Of a DNA stretch of 64,000 nt, positions 53,212 through 62,443 are shown piece by piece. Below the pieces are notes generated by a model. It was not told the origin of the DNA, did no database searches, and worked only from the letters and a program-made list of their open reading frames with translations. The DNA is taken from NCBI GenBank assembly GCA_963758945.1, contig CAVWXY010000010.1, positions 124,001 to 188,000 of the forward strand. The letters are read 5' to 3'. The position numbers and the translations under genes are program-made. The DNA comes from VAZQ01 sp963758945. GTDB lineage: Bacteria > Pseudomonadota > Alphaproteobacteria > Rhizobiales > Xanthobacteraceae. Within the stretch, counting starts at the first letter, position 1; each line of letters starts with the position of its first letter.

Positions 53212-54291
53212 TCACGGCCGGAACAGCAGGCAGGCATCGCCATAGGAGTAGAACCGGTAGCCTGTGGCGACGGCATGAGCGTAGGCGCGCTGCATCACCC
53301 CAAGGCCGGAAAATGCCGCGACCAGCATGAACAGCGTCGAACGCGGCAGGTGAAAATTGGTCAGCATCACGTCGACGGCGCGGAAGCGGTAGCCCGGCGT
53401 GACGAACAAGGCCGTCTCCCGCCGGAACGCGCGGATGACGCCGTCATCTCCGCTCGCGCTCTCGAGGAGGCGCAACGAGGTGGAGCCCACGGCGACGATG
53501 CGCCCGCCCGCCCGTCGGACGGCGTTGAGCGCTTGCGCCGTTTGCGCGCTCACGGCGCCCTGCTCGGGATGCATGCGGTGGCCGGCGGTGTCGGCGGCCT
53601 TGACCGGAAGGAACGTCCCCGCGCCCACCTGCAGCGTCAGCCTGTGCAGCGTGATTCCCCGCTCGGTCAGACGTGAGATCAGCGCGGCGGTGAAGTGCAG
53701 GCCGGCGGTGGGCGCCGCCACCGATCCTTCCACCTGCGCGAAGACGGTCTGGTAGTCGCTGCGATCGCGCTCGTCGGGGGGGCGCCGCGCGGCGATGTAG
53801 GGCGGCAGAGGCATCGCGCCGCGCTCGTCCACGGCTTGGTCGAGCACGGGCCCGTCGAAGGCGAACGCCAGCGTTACGTCGCCGCCCTCGCCTTTCGCCT
53901 CGACCGTCGCGTCGAGCTCGCCGAGGAAACAGACCCTGCCCTCGTCCCCGAAGCGCACCACGTCACCCTCGGAAAGCCGCTTCGCGGGTTTGACGAAGGC
54001 ACGCCAGCGCGAGCCGTCGAGCCGTTGATGGAGCGTCGCCTCGATCGTCGGCTCGGTCGCGCCGCGGCCGATCCGACGGCCGCGCAGCCGAGCCGGGATC
54101 ACCTTCGTGTCATTGACCACCAGCGCATCGCCGGGGCGCAGCAAGTCGGGAAGCTCACGGACGCTGCGATCCTCGAATTCCGTCTGCGCCCCCGGGCGCA
54201 CGACGAGCAGCCGCGCCGCGTCCCGCGGCGTCACGGGACGCAGTGCGATACGATCGGGCGGCAGCGCGAAATCGAACAGGTCGGTGCGCAT
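53212..54291 (-). CDS. queA: S-adenosylmethionine:tRNA ribosyltransferase-isomerase
   Basis: 359 residues. The start MRTDLFDFALPPDRIALRPV and the blocks GDALVVNDTKVIPARLRGRR, SVAAPTAGLHFTAALISRL, LHRLTLQVGAGTFLPVK and MLTNFHLPRSTLFMLVAAFS are diagnostic of QueA. It adds the epoxycyclopentane part to preQ1-modified tRNA using SAM. In many related genomes tgt follows directly; here tgt is at 37068-38216, about 15 kb away. Confidence 0.97.
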   Translation of the reverse strand: MRTDLFDFALPPDRIALRPVTPRDAARLLVVRPGAQTEFEDRSVRELPDLLRPGDALVVNDTKVIPARLRGRRIGRGATEPTIEATLHQRLDGSRWRAFVKPAKRLSEGDVVRFGDEGRVCFLGELDATVEAKGEGGDVTLAFAFDGPVLDQAVDERGAMPLPPYIAARRPPDERDRSDYQTVFAQVEGSVAAPTAGLHFTAALISRLTERGITLHRLTLQVGAGTFLPVKAADTAGHRMHPEQGAVSAQTAQALNAVRRAGGRIVAVGSTSLRLLESASGDDGVIRAFRRETALFVTPGYRFRAVDVMLTNFHLPRSTLFMLVAAFSGLGVMQRAYAHAVATGYRFYSYGDACLLFRP

Positions 54292-54375
54292 GCCCCTTCA
54301 TACAGGCGCATGCGCCGGGGGTCATCGCCCCCTGCTGGTGGAGGAAATGGAACCAAATCGCCCTTTATCGCGGAA

Positions 54376-55620
54376 CTAGTCGCCCGCTTCAACCAATTTG
54401 AAAGGATTTAGTGATTTGCTTTCGTCGCCAACGACTGGCGAGGAGGCAATCATGGCTGCGAAGGAGATTTCGGTAAAGAAGTATGTTGTGAGGCTGAGCG
54501 GCGAGGAACGCGAACGGCTTGAAACGTTGATTTGGAAAGGAAAGAGCCCGGCGCGCCGGGTACTGAAGGCGCGGATCTTGTTGAAGGCCGATGTCTCGGA
54601 AGCTGGCAAAGGGTGGAGCGACAACCGGATCATCGAAGCTCTGGAAACCAGCCCATCCATGGTTTACCGGGTGCGCAAACAGCTGGTGGAAGAAGGCTTC
54701 GAGGCCGTGTTGAGCCGCAAGCCGCGCGCGATGCCTGCCGTTGCTCGGATTTTTGACGGCGAGAAGGAGGCCAAGCTGATTGCCTTGGCCTGTTCCAAGC
54801 CGCCCAAAGGACGCGCACGCTGGACCTTGCGGTTGTTGGAGAACAAGGTGGTAGAACTCGGCATTGTCGCTCGTGCCAGCGACAGCACGATCGGGCGTGC
54901 GCTCAAAAAAACACTCTTCAGCCCCATCGCCGCCAGCACTGGGTCATCCCGCCGAAGGCCAACAGCGCGTTCGTAGCCGCTATGGAAGACGTGCTGGCCG
55001 TCTACACGCGGCCACGCGACGGCGATTGTCCGCTGGTTTGCCTCGACGAGACCTCGAAGCAACTCATTGCCGAAACGCGCGTGCCGATCTCGATGAAAGC
55101 GGGACGCCCGGCCCGTTTCGATTATGAGTACGAGCGCAATGGCACCGCCAATCTCTTCATGATGTTTGCTCCGCTCGAAGGCTGGCGCCACGTCAAGGTA
55201 ACAGATCGCCATACCGCCCTGGATTACGCTCGCGTCTTGAAAGACTTGGCCGACATCCACTTCGCGCACGCCAAGACCATCGTTCTGGTCCAGGACAATC
55301 TCAGCATCCACAGCAAGGCTTCACTCTACGAAGCCTTTCCAGCCGTCGAAGCCAGGCGCCTGGTCGAGCGCTTCGAATGGCACTACACTCCAAAACACGG
55401 CAGCTGGCTCAATCTGGCCGAGTTCTGAACTCGGCGTCCTAACGTCCCAGTGCCTCGATCGCCGCATTCCCAACAAACAAATCCTCATCGACGAAATCGC
55501 CGCCTGGGAGCACGACCGCAATGCCAACCACACCAAAGCAGACTGGCAATTCACCACCAAAAATGCTCGCATCAAACTTAAGCATCTATACCCTGCAATC
55601 TGATTGAATCAGGCGACTAG
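54376..55620 (+). mobile_element. IS630-family insertion sequence, decayed
   Basis: About 1,245 bases bounded by CTAG at both ends, with inverted ends CTAGTCGCCCGCTTCAACCA (left) and CTAGTCGCCTGATTCAATCA (right, reverse strand). TA/CTAG targets are typical of IS630-Tc1. It separates queA from the cyclophilin/coaD group and carries a broken transposase. Confidence 0.85.
54452..55603 (+). pseudogene. IS630-family transposase, three frames
   Basis: Frame 1 (MAAKEISVKKYVVRLSGEER, helix-turn-helix) joins frame 2 by -1 slippage at A7 (54906-54912), a plausible programmed frameshift. Frame 2 has catalytic Asp residues in VCLDETSKQL and LVQDNLSIH and Glu in WLNLAEF. An extra T then makes a TGA at 55426; the next frame finishes (LDRRIPNKQILIDEIAAWE). 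The second break is probably inactivating. AGGAGG precedes the ATG. Confidence 0.85.
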
Positions 55621-55904
55621 GGGGTGGGCGGATACGGGTCCAGTCCGTAGGTCCATGCCGGCGAGGGCTCGTCGTTCTCGTCGACGCGGAGGACTTGCGT
55701 CTCCGTGCCGTTTTCACCGAGCTTATAGGCGGCATCGATGGCGAACAGCATCGCCTCGCGCTCGCTCAGGTAAGGTCCGAATTCCTCGCCGTTGAACGTG
55801 ATGAACCAGACGTCTTCCTGCCGCATGACCAGATAACGCGTGCGCGACGCACCGAGCACGAGGGCGGCGATACTCGCATCGTCGTGGATTTGAGGTCGAG
55901 GCAT
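55617..55904 (-). CDS. DUF2188-like hypothetical protein (95 aa)
   Basis: A short alpha/beta protein: VMRQEDVWFITFNGEEFGPY then SEREAMLFAIDAAYKLGENG and a C-terminus WTYGLDPYPPTP. Residues W-x-I-x-x-x-G-x-x-x-x-P-x-x-S-x-x-E-A-x-x-x-A-I-x-A-A resemble DUF2188-type proteins. GGGGAG precedes the ATG. The TAG stop lies in the CTAG at the end of the IS630 element, so the last residues may derive from the insertion. Confidence 0.7.
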   Translation of the reverse strand: MPRPQIHDDASIAALVLGASRTRYLVMRQEDVWFITFNGEEFGPYLSEREAMLFAIDAAYKLGENGTETQVLRVDENDEPSPAWTYGLDPYPPTP

Positions 55905-56115
55905 CGATCTCCCCTGTCAACATCTCGAGCTCGACCTCAACGCGCTCGAAGCCCGGTTGTTCCTTCCGCCGCCAAATTTCGCTCGATAAAAATCACGTAA
56001 AGCGTCGGCGCCCCGATTTCGCTGAATTCTCCGCGATCTGGTCGTTGTTACGTCAAACGATGTTCACAGCTGTGGAGTATGGAACCGGGTGACACCAAGA
56101 AACAGGGAGAGGCCA

Positions 56116-56325
56116 ATGGGCTCCGTCATGGTCAGATGCCCAGCGACCGGACACGACATCCCCACGGGCATCGTCACCGATCGCAAGAGCTTCGAAGCCA
56201 CGCCGGTATTTTTTGCGCGCGTCCACTGCCCGATCTGTCGGACCGAGCATGAATGGTTCGCGAAGGAAGCCTGGGTGTGCGAGGCCGCTCCCACGCCACG
56301 CGCCCGCGTGACGGCGACGGCTTGA
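56116..56325 (+). CDS. Small zinc-ribbon-like hypothetical protein (69 aa)
   Basis: VRCPATGHDIPTGIVTDRKS and HCPICRTEHEWFAKEAWVCE give a CP(x)3-4 ... CPxCxxxHxW pattern; the conserved cysteines and histidine suggest a small metal-binding or cysteine-rich domain common in Bradyrhizobium-type genomes. GGGAGAGG precedes the ATG. It converges on ppiB (1 base between stops). Confidence 0.7.
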   Translation: MGSVMVRCPATGHDIPTGIVTDRKSFEATPVFFARVHCPICRTEHEWFAKEAWVCEAAPTPRARVTATA

Positions 56326-56326
56326 G

Positions 56327-56788
56327 CTAAGCGTCCGTCGTCATCCGGGCGGAAATGATGCGGTCGGGATCCACAACCGGCTCGCCACGCTTGATCTTGT
56401 CGACGTTCGTCATGCCCTCGGTCACCTCGCCCCAAACGGTATATTTGCCATTGAGAAAGGGCGCGTCGTCGAAGCAGATGAAGAATTGGCTGTCGCCCGA
56501 ATCCGGATTCTGCGCCCGTGCCATGGACACGGTGCCGCGGCGATGAGGTTCCCGGTTGAACTCAGCCTTGAGTTTTTTGCCCGAGCCGCCGGTGCCGGTG
56601 CCGTGCGGGCACCCGGTCTGCGCCATGAAGCCGTCGATGACGCGGTGGAACGCGATGCCGTCGTAGAAGCCCTCGCGCACGAGTTCCTTGATGCGCGCCA
56701 CATGCCCGGGCGCGAGGTCGGGCCGCAGGCGAATGACAATGTCGCCCTTGGTGGTCTCCAGCGTCAGCGTGTTCTCGGCATCGGTCAT
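56327..56788 (-). CDS. ppiB: Peptidyl-prolyl cis-trans isomerase, cyclophilin type, cytoplasmic
   Basis: 153 residues, no signal peptide. Cyclophilin signatures FYDGIAFHRVIDGFMAQTG (catalytic Arg in FHRVI), VSMARAQNPDSGDSQFFICF and FLNGKYTVWGEVTEGM. It speeds prolyl isomerisation. GGAGAAGG precedes the ATG. It overlaps the end of the TonB-C-like gene (56785) and belongs to the coaD-ppi-queA neighbourhood. Confidence 0.95.
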   Translation of the reverse strand: MTDAENTLTLETTKGDIVIRLRPDLAPGHVARIKELVREGFYDGIAFHRVIDGFMAQTGCPHGTGTGGSGKKLKAEFNREPHRRGTVSMARAQNPDSGDSQFFICFDDAPFLNGKYTVWGEVTEGMTNVDKIKRGEPVVDPDRIISARMTTDA

Positions 56789-57198
56789 GGCACCTTCTCC
56801 GCCTGTTTGAGTTTTCGGTCGTCGATCAATCGTATCGTGAACGGCCGGCCGGCCACCGCGTTCCCGAGTGCATCGGTGAACGGCAAGGGCGCACAACGTT
56901 GCAGCATCTGCGCCACCGCAACCCGGTAGGACAGCCGTTCGTCCTCGGAGGCCCCGGCCGACTCGAACGTGATCCGCGGTCGGCCAAACAGTTCCCCATT
57001 GCGCTTGAAGCTCATCTGCACGGTGATCTGCATGCCCGGCCGCGACCGATCGATTGGCGGCGGAACCCAGCAAGCCCGCAACGCCGCTCCGACCTCCCTG
57101 AGGGTATTGAGCGGGGCCTGCGGCCTCTGCGCCGCCGCGCAGGTTGCAACGGCTGCGATCGCCAGCGCGGCGCTCGTGATCCTGACCGGGTGCGTCAT
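56785..57198 (-). CDS. Exported TonB-C-like protein A (137 aa)
   Basis: Signal peptide (ALAIAAVATCAAAQ) followed by a domain like the TonB/TolA C-terminus: LRACWVPPP, RPGMQITVQMSFKRNGELFG and CAPLPFTDALG. It shares the whole pattern with the next gene (57195), so the pair is a tandem duplication. Probably periplasmic; no TonB-type membrane anchor or Pro-rich linker. ATG overlaps the upstream gene by 4 bases. Confidence 0.75.
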   Translation of the reverse strand: MTHPVRITSAALAIAAVATCAAAQRPQAPLNTLREVGAALRACWVPPPIDRSRPGMQITVQMSFKRNGELFGRPRITFESAGASEDERLSYRVAVAQMLQRCAPLPFTDALGNAVAGRPFTIRLIDDRKLKQAEKVP

Positions 57199-57773
57199 GG
57201 CTGGAGCCGATTGTCGACGAAGCGGATGGCGATCGGCCGGCCGGCGACCGCGCCGCCCAATCCGTCGCTGAACGGCAGCGGCGTGCAGCGTTCCAATGCG
57301 GCGGTGATGGCGTCCAGGTAGACCTTGCGCGTCTCCGGCGGAGCCCCCGCGCTGACATAGGTCACGCGCGGTGTGGCGATGATCCCGCCGCTGCGCTTGA
57401 AGGCAAACCGCACCGACATCTGCATGCCGGGTCGTGCTTCCTCGCTCGGGGGCGGAACCCAGCAGGCGCGCAGTGCATCGAACAAAGCGCGCAACGTGCG
57501 GAGCTTGTGCTCCGGCACGTCGGGATCGTCGATCTCCGCTTTCGTCGAGAACGTTCGCGCGTCCATGCTCTCGATGGTCAGCCGCAGATCCTGTCCGATC
57601 CAATAATCCGGGTAGGGAATGCAGGGGTAGCGGCCGAAGACGCTGCAAACGGTCGTCGGCATGCACGGATGCTGGTGGAAGACGCCGCAGAGCGCGGCGG
57701 CAGGCCGCGCCTCGAGCGCGAACGCGCCCGCAGCCAATATGCCCAACGCTATCCGTGCCCGGGCCCTGCGCAA
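57195..57773 (-). CDS. Exported TonB-C-like protein B (192 aa)
   Basis: A TTG start with GAGG 8 bases upstream. Signal peptide (RIALGILAAGAFALEARP), an extra cysteine-containing N-terminal part (CGVFHQHPCMPTTVCSVFG), then the domain LRACWVPPP, RPGMQMSVRFAFKRSGGIIA and RCTPLPFSDGLG shared with protein A. Between two cyclophilin genes. Role unknown; a periplasmic envelope function is likely from the fold. Confidence 0.72.
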   Translation of the reverse strand: MRRARARIALGILAAGAFALEARPAAALCGVFHQHPCMPTTVCSVFGRYPCIPYPDYWIGQDLRLTIESMDARTFSTKAEIDDPDVPEHKLRTLRALFDALRACWVPPPSEEARPGMQMSVRFAFKRSGGIIATPRVTYVSAGAPPETRKVYLDAITAALERCTPLPFSDGLGGAVAGRPIAIRFVDNRLQP

Positions 57774-57786
57774 CGATGCCGCCTCG

Positions 57787-58329
57787 TCATTTGGCGTCGG
57801 CGGCGACCCGTACGCGGATCATGCGGTCCGGATCGACTACCGGCTCGCCCTTCTTGATCTTGTCGACCACCTCCATGCCGGAAAGCACTTCCCCCACCAC
57901 GGTGTACTTGCCGTTGAGGAACGCCCCGTCGGCATACATGATGAAAAACTGCGAGTTCGCCGAGTTCGGGTCGTTAGCGCGCGCCATTCCCACCGTGCCG
58001 CGTTTGAACGGCACATTGGAGAATTCCGCCGGCAGGTTGGGATATTTCGAGCCGCCGGTGCCATCGCCACGCTGGCCGTCGCCGGTCTGGGCCATGAACC
58101 CGGCGATGACGCGGTGGAACGGTACGTTGTCGTAGAACTTATCGCGCGCGAGCTGCTTGATGCGCTCGACGTGCTTGGGGGCGATGTCGTTGCGCAGCTT
58201 GATGACGACGCGGCCATATTTGGTGTCGATCAGCAGCGTATTCTGCGGGTCGGCGCCGGACGGCAATGGTTGCGCAAGCGCGGGCGCCGCGCATATCAGC
58301 GCGGCAACAAGTGCTAGCAGGCGGATCAT
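57787..58329 (-). CDS. ppiA: Peptidyl-prolyl cis-trans isomerase, cyclophilin type, exported
   Basis: 180 residues with signal peptide MIRLLALVAALICAAPALAQ, so periplasmic. Cyclophilin core with FYDNVPFHRVIAGFMAQTGD, VGMARANDPNSANSQFFIMY and FLNGKYTVVGEVLSGM. Paralogue of the cytoplasmic one at 56327. It lies 13 bases before coaD and in the same operon. Confidence 0.95.
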   Translation of the reverse strand: MIRLLALVAALICAAPALAQPLPSGADPQNTLLIDTKYGRVVIKLRNDIAPKHVERIKQLARDKFYDNVPFHRVIAGFMAQTGDGQRGDGTGGSKYPNLPAEFSNVPFKRGTVGMARANDPNSANSQFFIMYADGAFLNGKYTVVGEVLSGMEVVDKIKKGEPVVDPDRMIRVRVAADAK

Positions 58330-58342
58330 GGAATCTCCCGGG

Positions 58343-58852
58343 TCATCGGCCGGACTTGCCGGCGAATTTTGCTTTCAGGCGAGCGGCGATCGACGGCGGG
58401 ACGAATAGCGACACGTCACCGCCCATGGATGCGATTTGGCGCACCAGTGTGGCGGTGATCGGGCGCGCGGCGGGCGATGCCGGCAGGAAAACCGTCTGCA
58501 GAGTGGGCGCCATGGCGGCGTTCATGCCCGCCATTTCCATCTCGTAGTCGAAATCGGTCGAACTGCGCAGCCCGCGGATCAGCAGCGTGGCCCCCTCCCG
58601 GGCCGCAGCGGCGACCACCAGATCGGCGAAGGTGATGCAGGCGAAGTCGCAACCGGCCGCGCGCGCGACCTCCGCGCAGGTCTCCTCGATCATCGCACCC
58701 CGTTCCCGGGCGGTGAATAACGGCGCTTTGCCGGGATGCGTGCCGATCGCGAGCACGAGGCGATCGGCGATGCGAGCGGCCTGGCGTACCAGATCGAGAT
58801 GGCCGTTGGTGACAGGGTCGAACGATCCCGGAAAAAGCGCGGTCCGCGGCAT
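58343..58852 (-). CDS. coaD: Phosphopantetheine adenylyltransferase
   Basis: 169 residues: the nucleotidyltransferase start ALFPGSFDPVTNGHLDLV with the (T/H)xGH motif, LIRGLRSSTDFDYEMEMAGM and TATLVRQIASMGGDVS near the C-terminus. It makes dephospho-CoA from phosphopantetheine. A longer open frame exists upstream but the ATG at 58852 gives the normal length. It starts the leftward group coaD-ppiA-...-ppiB-queA. Confidence 0.96.
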   Translation of the reverse strand: MPRTALFPGSFDPVTNGHLDLVRQAARIADRLVLAIGTHPGKAPLFTARERGAMIEETCAEVARAAGCDFACITFADLVVAAAAREGATLLIRGLRSSTDFDYEMEMAGMNAAMAPTLQTVFLPASPAARPITATLVRQIASMGGDVSLFVPPSIAARLKAKFAGKSGR

Positions 58853-59284
58853 GGGGCGGGGTCTAGCGCGCGTCCCGCAGCGCCGCAAGGTCCGCAAGGT
58901 GGCCGCGGACGATCACCATCGGCCTGCCGCAGGGCGGCCACCAGCCCGTCTCATTTGCGCAAGACGGAGGAGGTTACCCCATAGATCGCAATCTCTTATG
59001 AGAAGCTCTGCAAGGCGATTGCGAACTCCAGCGCAGCCCGCCAAACGAGATGCCCGCGGCGACGTCATGGGTGGGGACGGCCGCAGGGTGGCGATCAATC
59101 GGCGCTTGCAATCGCCCGCAGTGAATTCGAATCTGGGACAACTCGACGCCGCGGCCAAAGCCGGTTCCCCCGGGTTTTGTCGCCGTCATTTCGGCCTGCC
59201 CGGTTCGCAAGGAGCGACCGTGGAGTAGTGGGCGTGGAGTTGGATTGCAACCGACAAGGCCGGACCCCGGCAATCGGTACAGCC
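58853..59284. other. Intergenic region, no supported gene
   Basis: 432 bases between the divergent coaD and ankyrin genes. No coding sequence or RNA recognised. Promoters for both should lie here; none was fixed. Confidence 0.4.
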
Positions 59285-59998
59285 ATGACGCGGCGTTTGC
59301 TTCGTCTCGCTCTTCTCGGCCTTGGTCTTGGGGCGGCCAGTGCGGCCGCAATCGCCGCCGGAGCGGCGCATGCACAAGTTCCGCCCACCGAACGGGAGCT
59401 CCGGATCTATGCCGGGCTGCACGACGCCGCTGCGCGCGGCGACGTGGCCGAGATCGAGCAACTCATCGCCGAGGGCGAAAAACCGAAGATCCAGGACGCC
59501 AACAGCCGCACGCCGCTGCATGTCGCCGCCTTTCTTCGCCGACACGAAGCGGCGCGTGCGCTCATCCGGCTCGGCGCCGATCCCAGCGCGCTCGATGCCC
59601 AGCGCTATGACATTATCACCATTGCCGCCGTCAATGACGACCTCGAAATGCTCGCGATCGCGCTCGAAGGCGGCGGCAATGCCCGCGCTATTACCGGCCC
59701 GTACGACGGTACTGCGCTGATCGCTGCCGCCCATCATGGGCACGCGGCGATCGTGCGCGCTCTGATCGCGGCCGGCGCACCGCTCAACCACGTCGACAAT
59801 CATGGCTGGACCGCCTTGCTCGAGGCGGTCGTGCTCGGCAATGGCGGCACGAACCACACCGCGGCCGTGGAGGCCTTGGTCACGGCCGGGGCCGACGTCA
59901 TGCTCCCCGACCGCTACGGCACGACTGCCTTGGCCCACGCGCGCAAACGGGGTTATTCGCAGATCGCCAGAATTCTCGAGAACGCGGGCGCACGCTGA
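59285..59998 (+). CDS. Exported ankyrin-repeat protein
   Basis: 237 residues. Signal peptide (RLALLGLGLGAASAAAIAAG with a cut near AHAQVPP), then about five ankyrin repeats, e.g. NSRTPLHVAAFLRRHEAARA, DGTALIAAAHHGHAAIVRAL and HGWTALLEAVVLGNGG. Ankyrin repeats bind protein partners; here in the periplasm. Partner unknown. Convergent with the MFS gene. Confidence 0.88.
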   Translation: MTRRLLRLALLGLGLGAASAAAIAAGAAHAQVPPTERELRIYAGLHDAAARGDVAEIEQLIAEGEKPKIQDANSRTPLHVAAFLRRHEAARALIRLGADPSALDAQRYDIITIAAVNDDLEMLAIALEGGGNARAITGPYDGTALIAAAHHGHAAIVRALIAAGAPLNHVDNHGWTALLEAVVLGNGGTNHTAAVEALVTAGADVMLPDRYGTTALAHARKRGYSQIARILENAGAR

Positions 59999-60062
59999 CC
60001 CATCACGCGCTCCACGAATGGGCGCAACGCGAAACGGCGTGCGAGGGGGGCGTCGAGGCGCC

Positions 60063-61625
60063 CTACTCCAGCCGATCGTTCGCCCGGCGAGGGCGGCCAG
60101 ACGAGGCTCGGCTCAGCGAGACCGCCCCCGCCACGGCGGCGAAGCTGCCGAGCAGCACGATCACGTCGCCGCTCGCCGACAGCAAATCCGGCGCGTCGAC
60201 ATGGACGGTGTTGTGCGCGGACCCCGTCAGCACCGCGAGCCGCCATGCGAGCAGCGAGGAAGCAGCGGCGACGCCGACGCTGATGCCGCACGAGCGCATG
60301 ACGTTCAGGAGGCCGCCGGCCTCGCCGGTGAGGCTTTCCGGCGCGGCGGCCACGATGGCGCTGTTGTTCGGCGAGATGAACAACCCTTGCCCAATGCCGA
60401 AAAGCGCCAAGGCGACCATCACCAGCGGGAGGCTCGCCGGCGTGCCGTTCATGACCGCGAACAGCAAGACCGCGGCGCCCACGCAGATGAGCATGCCGGA
60501 CGTGGTGAGGACACGGGGGCCGAGCCGGTCATAGAGCGCTCCGCCAAGCGGCGCCACTATGCCCAGCATCACGGGAACGATGGTGAGCCGCAGCCCCGCG
60601 GCCAAGATCGAATCCCGGTAGACGCGCACGAACACGAAGGGCACCAGGAAAAACAGCCCGAACAACGCCGCGTAGGACAGCAGGCCGGCGATATTGCCGG
60701 CCGAGAACGCGGGGCGGCCGAACAAGGTGAGGTCGATCAGCGGTGTTTCGGCGCGCCGTTCGGCGCGCACGAACAAGGCCAGCAGGCCTACCGCCAGCCC
60801 CGCACAGCCGAGCAGCAGCGGCGACGTCGCGCCCCATGCGTATCCCTCGTTCAGCATCGCCACCAGCGCGGTGAGCGCGGGCGCGATCAGGAGCGCGCCC
60901 CGCCAGTCGAACCGGCTGTCATCCGGCAAGTCCTTGGTCGGCGGAAGCACGAACCAGCCCATGACGGTACCGGCGAGCCCGACCGGCACGTTGATCCAGA
61001 ACACCCAGCGCCAGTCGAGGGCGTCCAGCACGAATCCGCCGATCGCGGGCCCGGCGCTCAGACCGACGGCTTGGGCCGCAGACAGCACGCCCAATGCGCG
61101 TCCGCGCCGTTGCGGCCCGGCCGCCGACACCACGATGGCGACGCTGTTCGAGGACAGCAGGGCCGCGCCGACGCCTTGGAGGACCCGAAAAGCGATCAGC
61201 ACCGGCAGGCTTGGGGCGAGGCCGCAGAGCGCCGAGCCCAGCACGAACAGCAGAAAACCGCCCGTATAGAGCAGCTTGCGCCCCATCATATCGGCGAGGC
61301 GACCGAAGATCGGCAGGAACGCCGCCATGGCGAGCAGGTAGGCGACCGCGACCCAGCTGACCGTGCTCAATCTTGCATCGAATTCGAGCTCAAGTCGCGG
61401 GAGCAGGAGCTGCGCGATGCTGGAATCAACTTGGCCCATGAAGGCACCGACGCAAACGGTGCCGATCACGTACCACCAGTAGGATTTTTGGCGCGCGAGG
61501 AGCTGCACCGGCTGGGGCTCGCGTCCCTCGCGGACGGCGGCGCGCAACGCCGCAATCGAGGCCGGTCCGGGTGCTATGGCATCCATGCTGTCTTCGCGTT
61601 GCGATCCGGGCCCGAGCACCGCCAT
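60063..61625 (-). CDS. MFS drug exporter, DHA2 (EmrB/QacA) family
   Basis: About 520 residues with 14 helices. Motif A-like FGRLADMMGRKLLYTGG and GAALLSSNSVAIVVSAAGPQ, the DHA2 hallmark VDSSIAQLLLPRLELEF in helix 1 (replacing the usual LDxTIVNVALP), and WRWVFWINVPVGLAG. It should export hydrophobic compounds using the proton gradient. GGAGG lies 10 bases before the start at 61625; an in-frame ATG at 61586 is possible. No regulator or membrane-fusion partner gene is adjacent. Confidence 0.9.
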   Translation of the reverse strand: MAVLGPGSQREDSMDAIAPGPASIAALRAAVREGREPQPVQLLARQKSYWWYVIGTVCVGAFMGQVDSSIAQLLLPRLELEFDARLSTVSWVAVAYLLAMAAFLPIFGRLADMMGRKLLYTGGFLLFVLGSALCGLAPSLPVLIAFRVLQGVGAALLSSNSVAIVVSAAGPQRRGRALGVLSAAQAVGLSAGPAIGGFVLDALDWRWVFWINVPVGLAGTVMGWFVLPPTKDLPDDSRFDWRGALLIAPALTALVAMLNEGYAWGATSPLLLGCAGLAVGLLALFVRAERRAETPLIDLTLFGRPAFSAGNIAGLLSYAALFGLFFLVPFVFVRVYRDSILAAGLRLTIVPVMLGIVAPLGGALYDRLGPRVLTTSGMLICVGAAVLLFAVMNGTPASLPLVMVALALFGIGQGLFISPNNSAIVAAAPESLTGEAGGLLNVMRSCGISVGVAAASSLLAWRLAVLTGSAHNTVHVDAPDLLSASGDVIVLLGSFAAVAGAVSLSRASSGRPRRANDRLE

Positions 61626-61683
61626 CGGTGGATGTCCTCCGTCGCCGTGGCCGCGCACCCGCCGTGGCACGACGCGGACCGAC

Positions 61684-62298
61684 CTAGTTCGGAGAGGGCG
61701 GCAGCTTTCTGAATGCCTCCGCGAGATCTACCGTGACAGGGACCTTGTCCTCCAAGGCGCCCGGTTGCTTCCAGGTGCTGGCCACTACCGTATGCGGCCC
61801 GATGAACTTGAAGTCGCCCGAGACAGTCGGATTGCCATCGATCATGTCGCTGAATGCTGCGAACGAGTTCTTCTCGCGGCTGTAAACCGCCATTGGAAAT
61901 TGCCACGGCGAATGACCGCCGGAAGACGACATGCTGTAAACAAAGAACTTGGAGTCCGGTGACCATCTCGCATTCACGACATAGTAGCCGTTGAAGCCGC
62001 GCGGCGACGAATAGTCTTTCGAAGCCAGCGTGTCGCCTTTGCGGGTGCGGATCACGACGCGGCTTTCCATGTCGGGCGTCGCGTCGAGGCTGATATCCAC
62101 GGGATACACCACGGCGCGTAACGCACCATCGGGCGAGGGGTAGATATGCGGCTTGACGTTGCTGCAGCTCAGCTCCGGCCGCCGCATTCGCAGCAACTGG
62201 TGTCCGGCGCACAGCTCCGCGGCGAGAACGCCGTCGGCAATCGGCATCGTTGAAGCCGCGGCAACAAGCCACAGCCAAAGGAATCCCGGAAATTGCAT
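61684..62298 (-). CDS. Exported hypothetical protein (204 aa)
   Basis: Signal peptide (MQFPGFLWLWLVAAAST), then a beta-rich mature part: PHIYPSPDGALRAVVYPVDI, YYVVNARWSPDSKFFVYSMS and GDFKFIGPHTVVASTWKQPG. The W-S-P-D-S-K-F pattern resembles WD40/TolB-like beta-propeller blades, but only one or two are present. Start chosen at 62298; 62322 is possible. Function unknown. Confidence 0.7.
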   Translation of the reverse strand: MQFPGFLWLWLVAAASTMPIADGVLAAELCAGHQLLRMRRPELSCSNVKPHIYPSPDGALRAVVYPVDISLDATPDMESRVVIRTRKGDTLASKDYSSPRGFNGYYVVNARWSPDSKFFVYSMSSSGGHSPWQFPMAVYSREKNSFAAFSDMIDGNPTVSGDFKFIGPHTVVASTWKQPGALEDKVPVTVDLAEAFRKLPPSPN

Positions 62299-62443
62299 GC
62301 CCTGCTTCGTCCGCGCCACCATGGGCCGCTCCGCGAGCCCGGGTTCACGATGGGTCCGGGCTGCCGGCAGGAACACGAAGGCGAAGAGCCGCAGGCCAGG
62401 AGTAAGCCCAACACCGGTGCGCTCAGGCAGAGCGCGCGACAAT

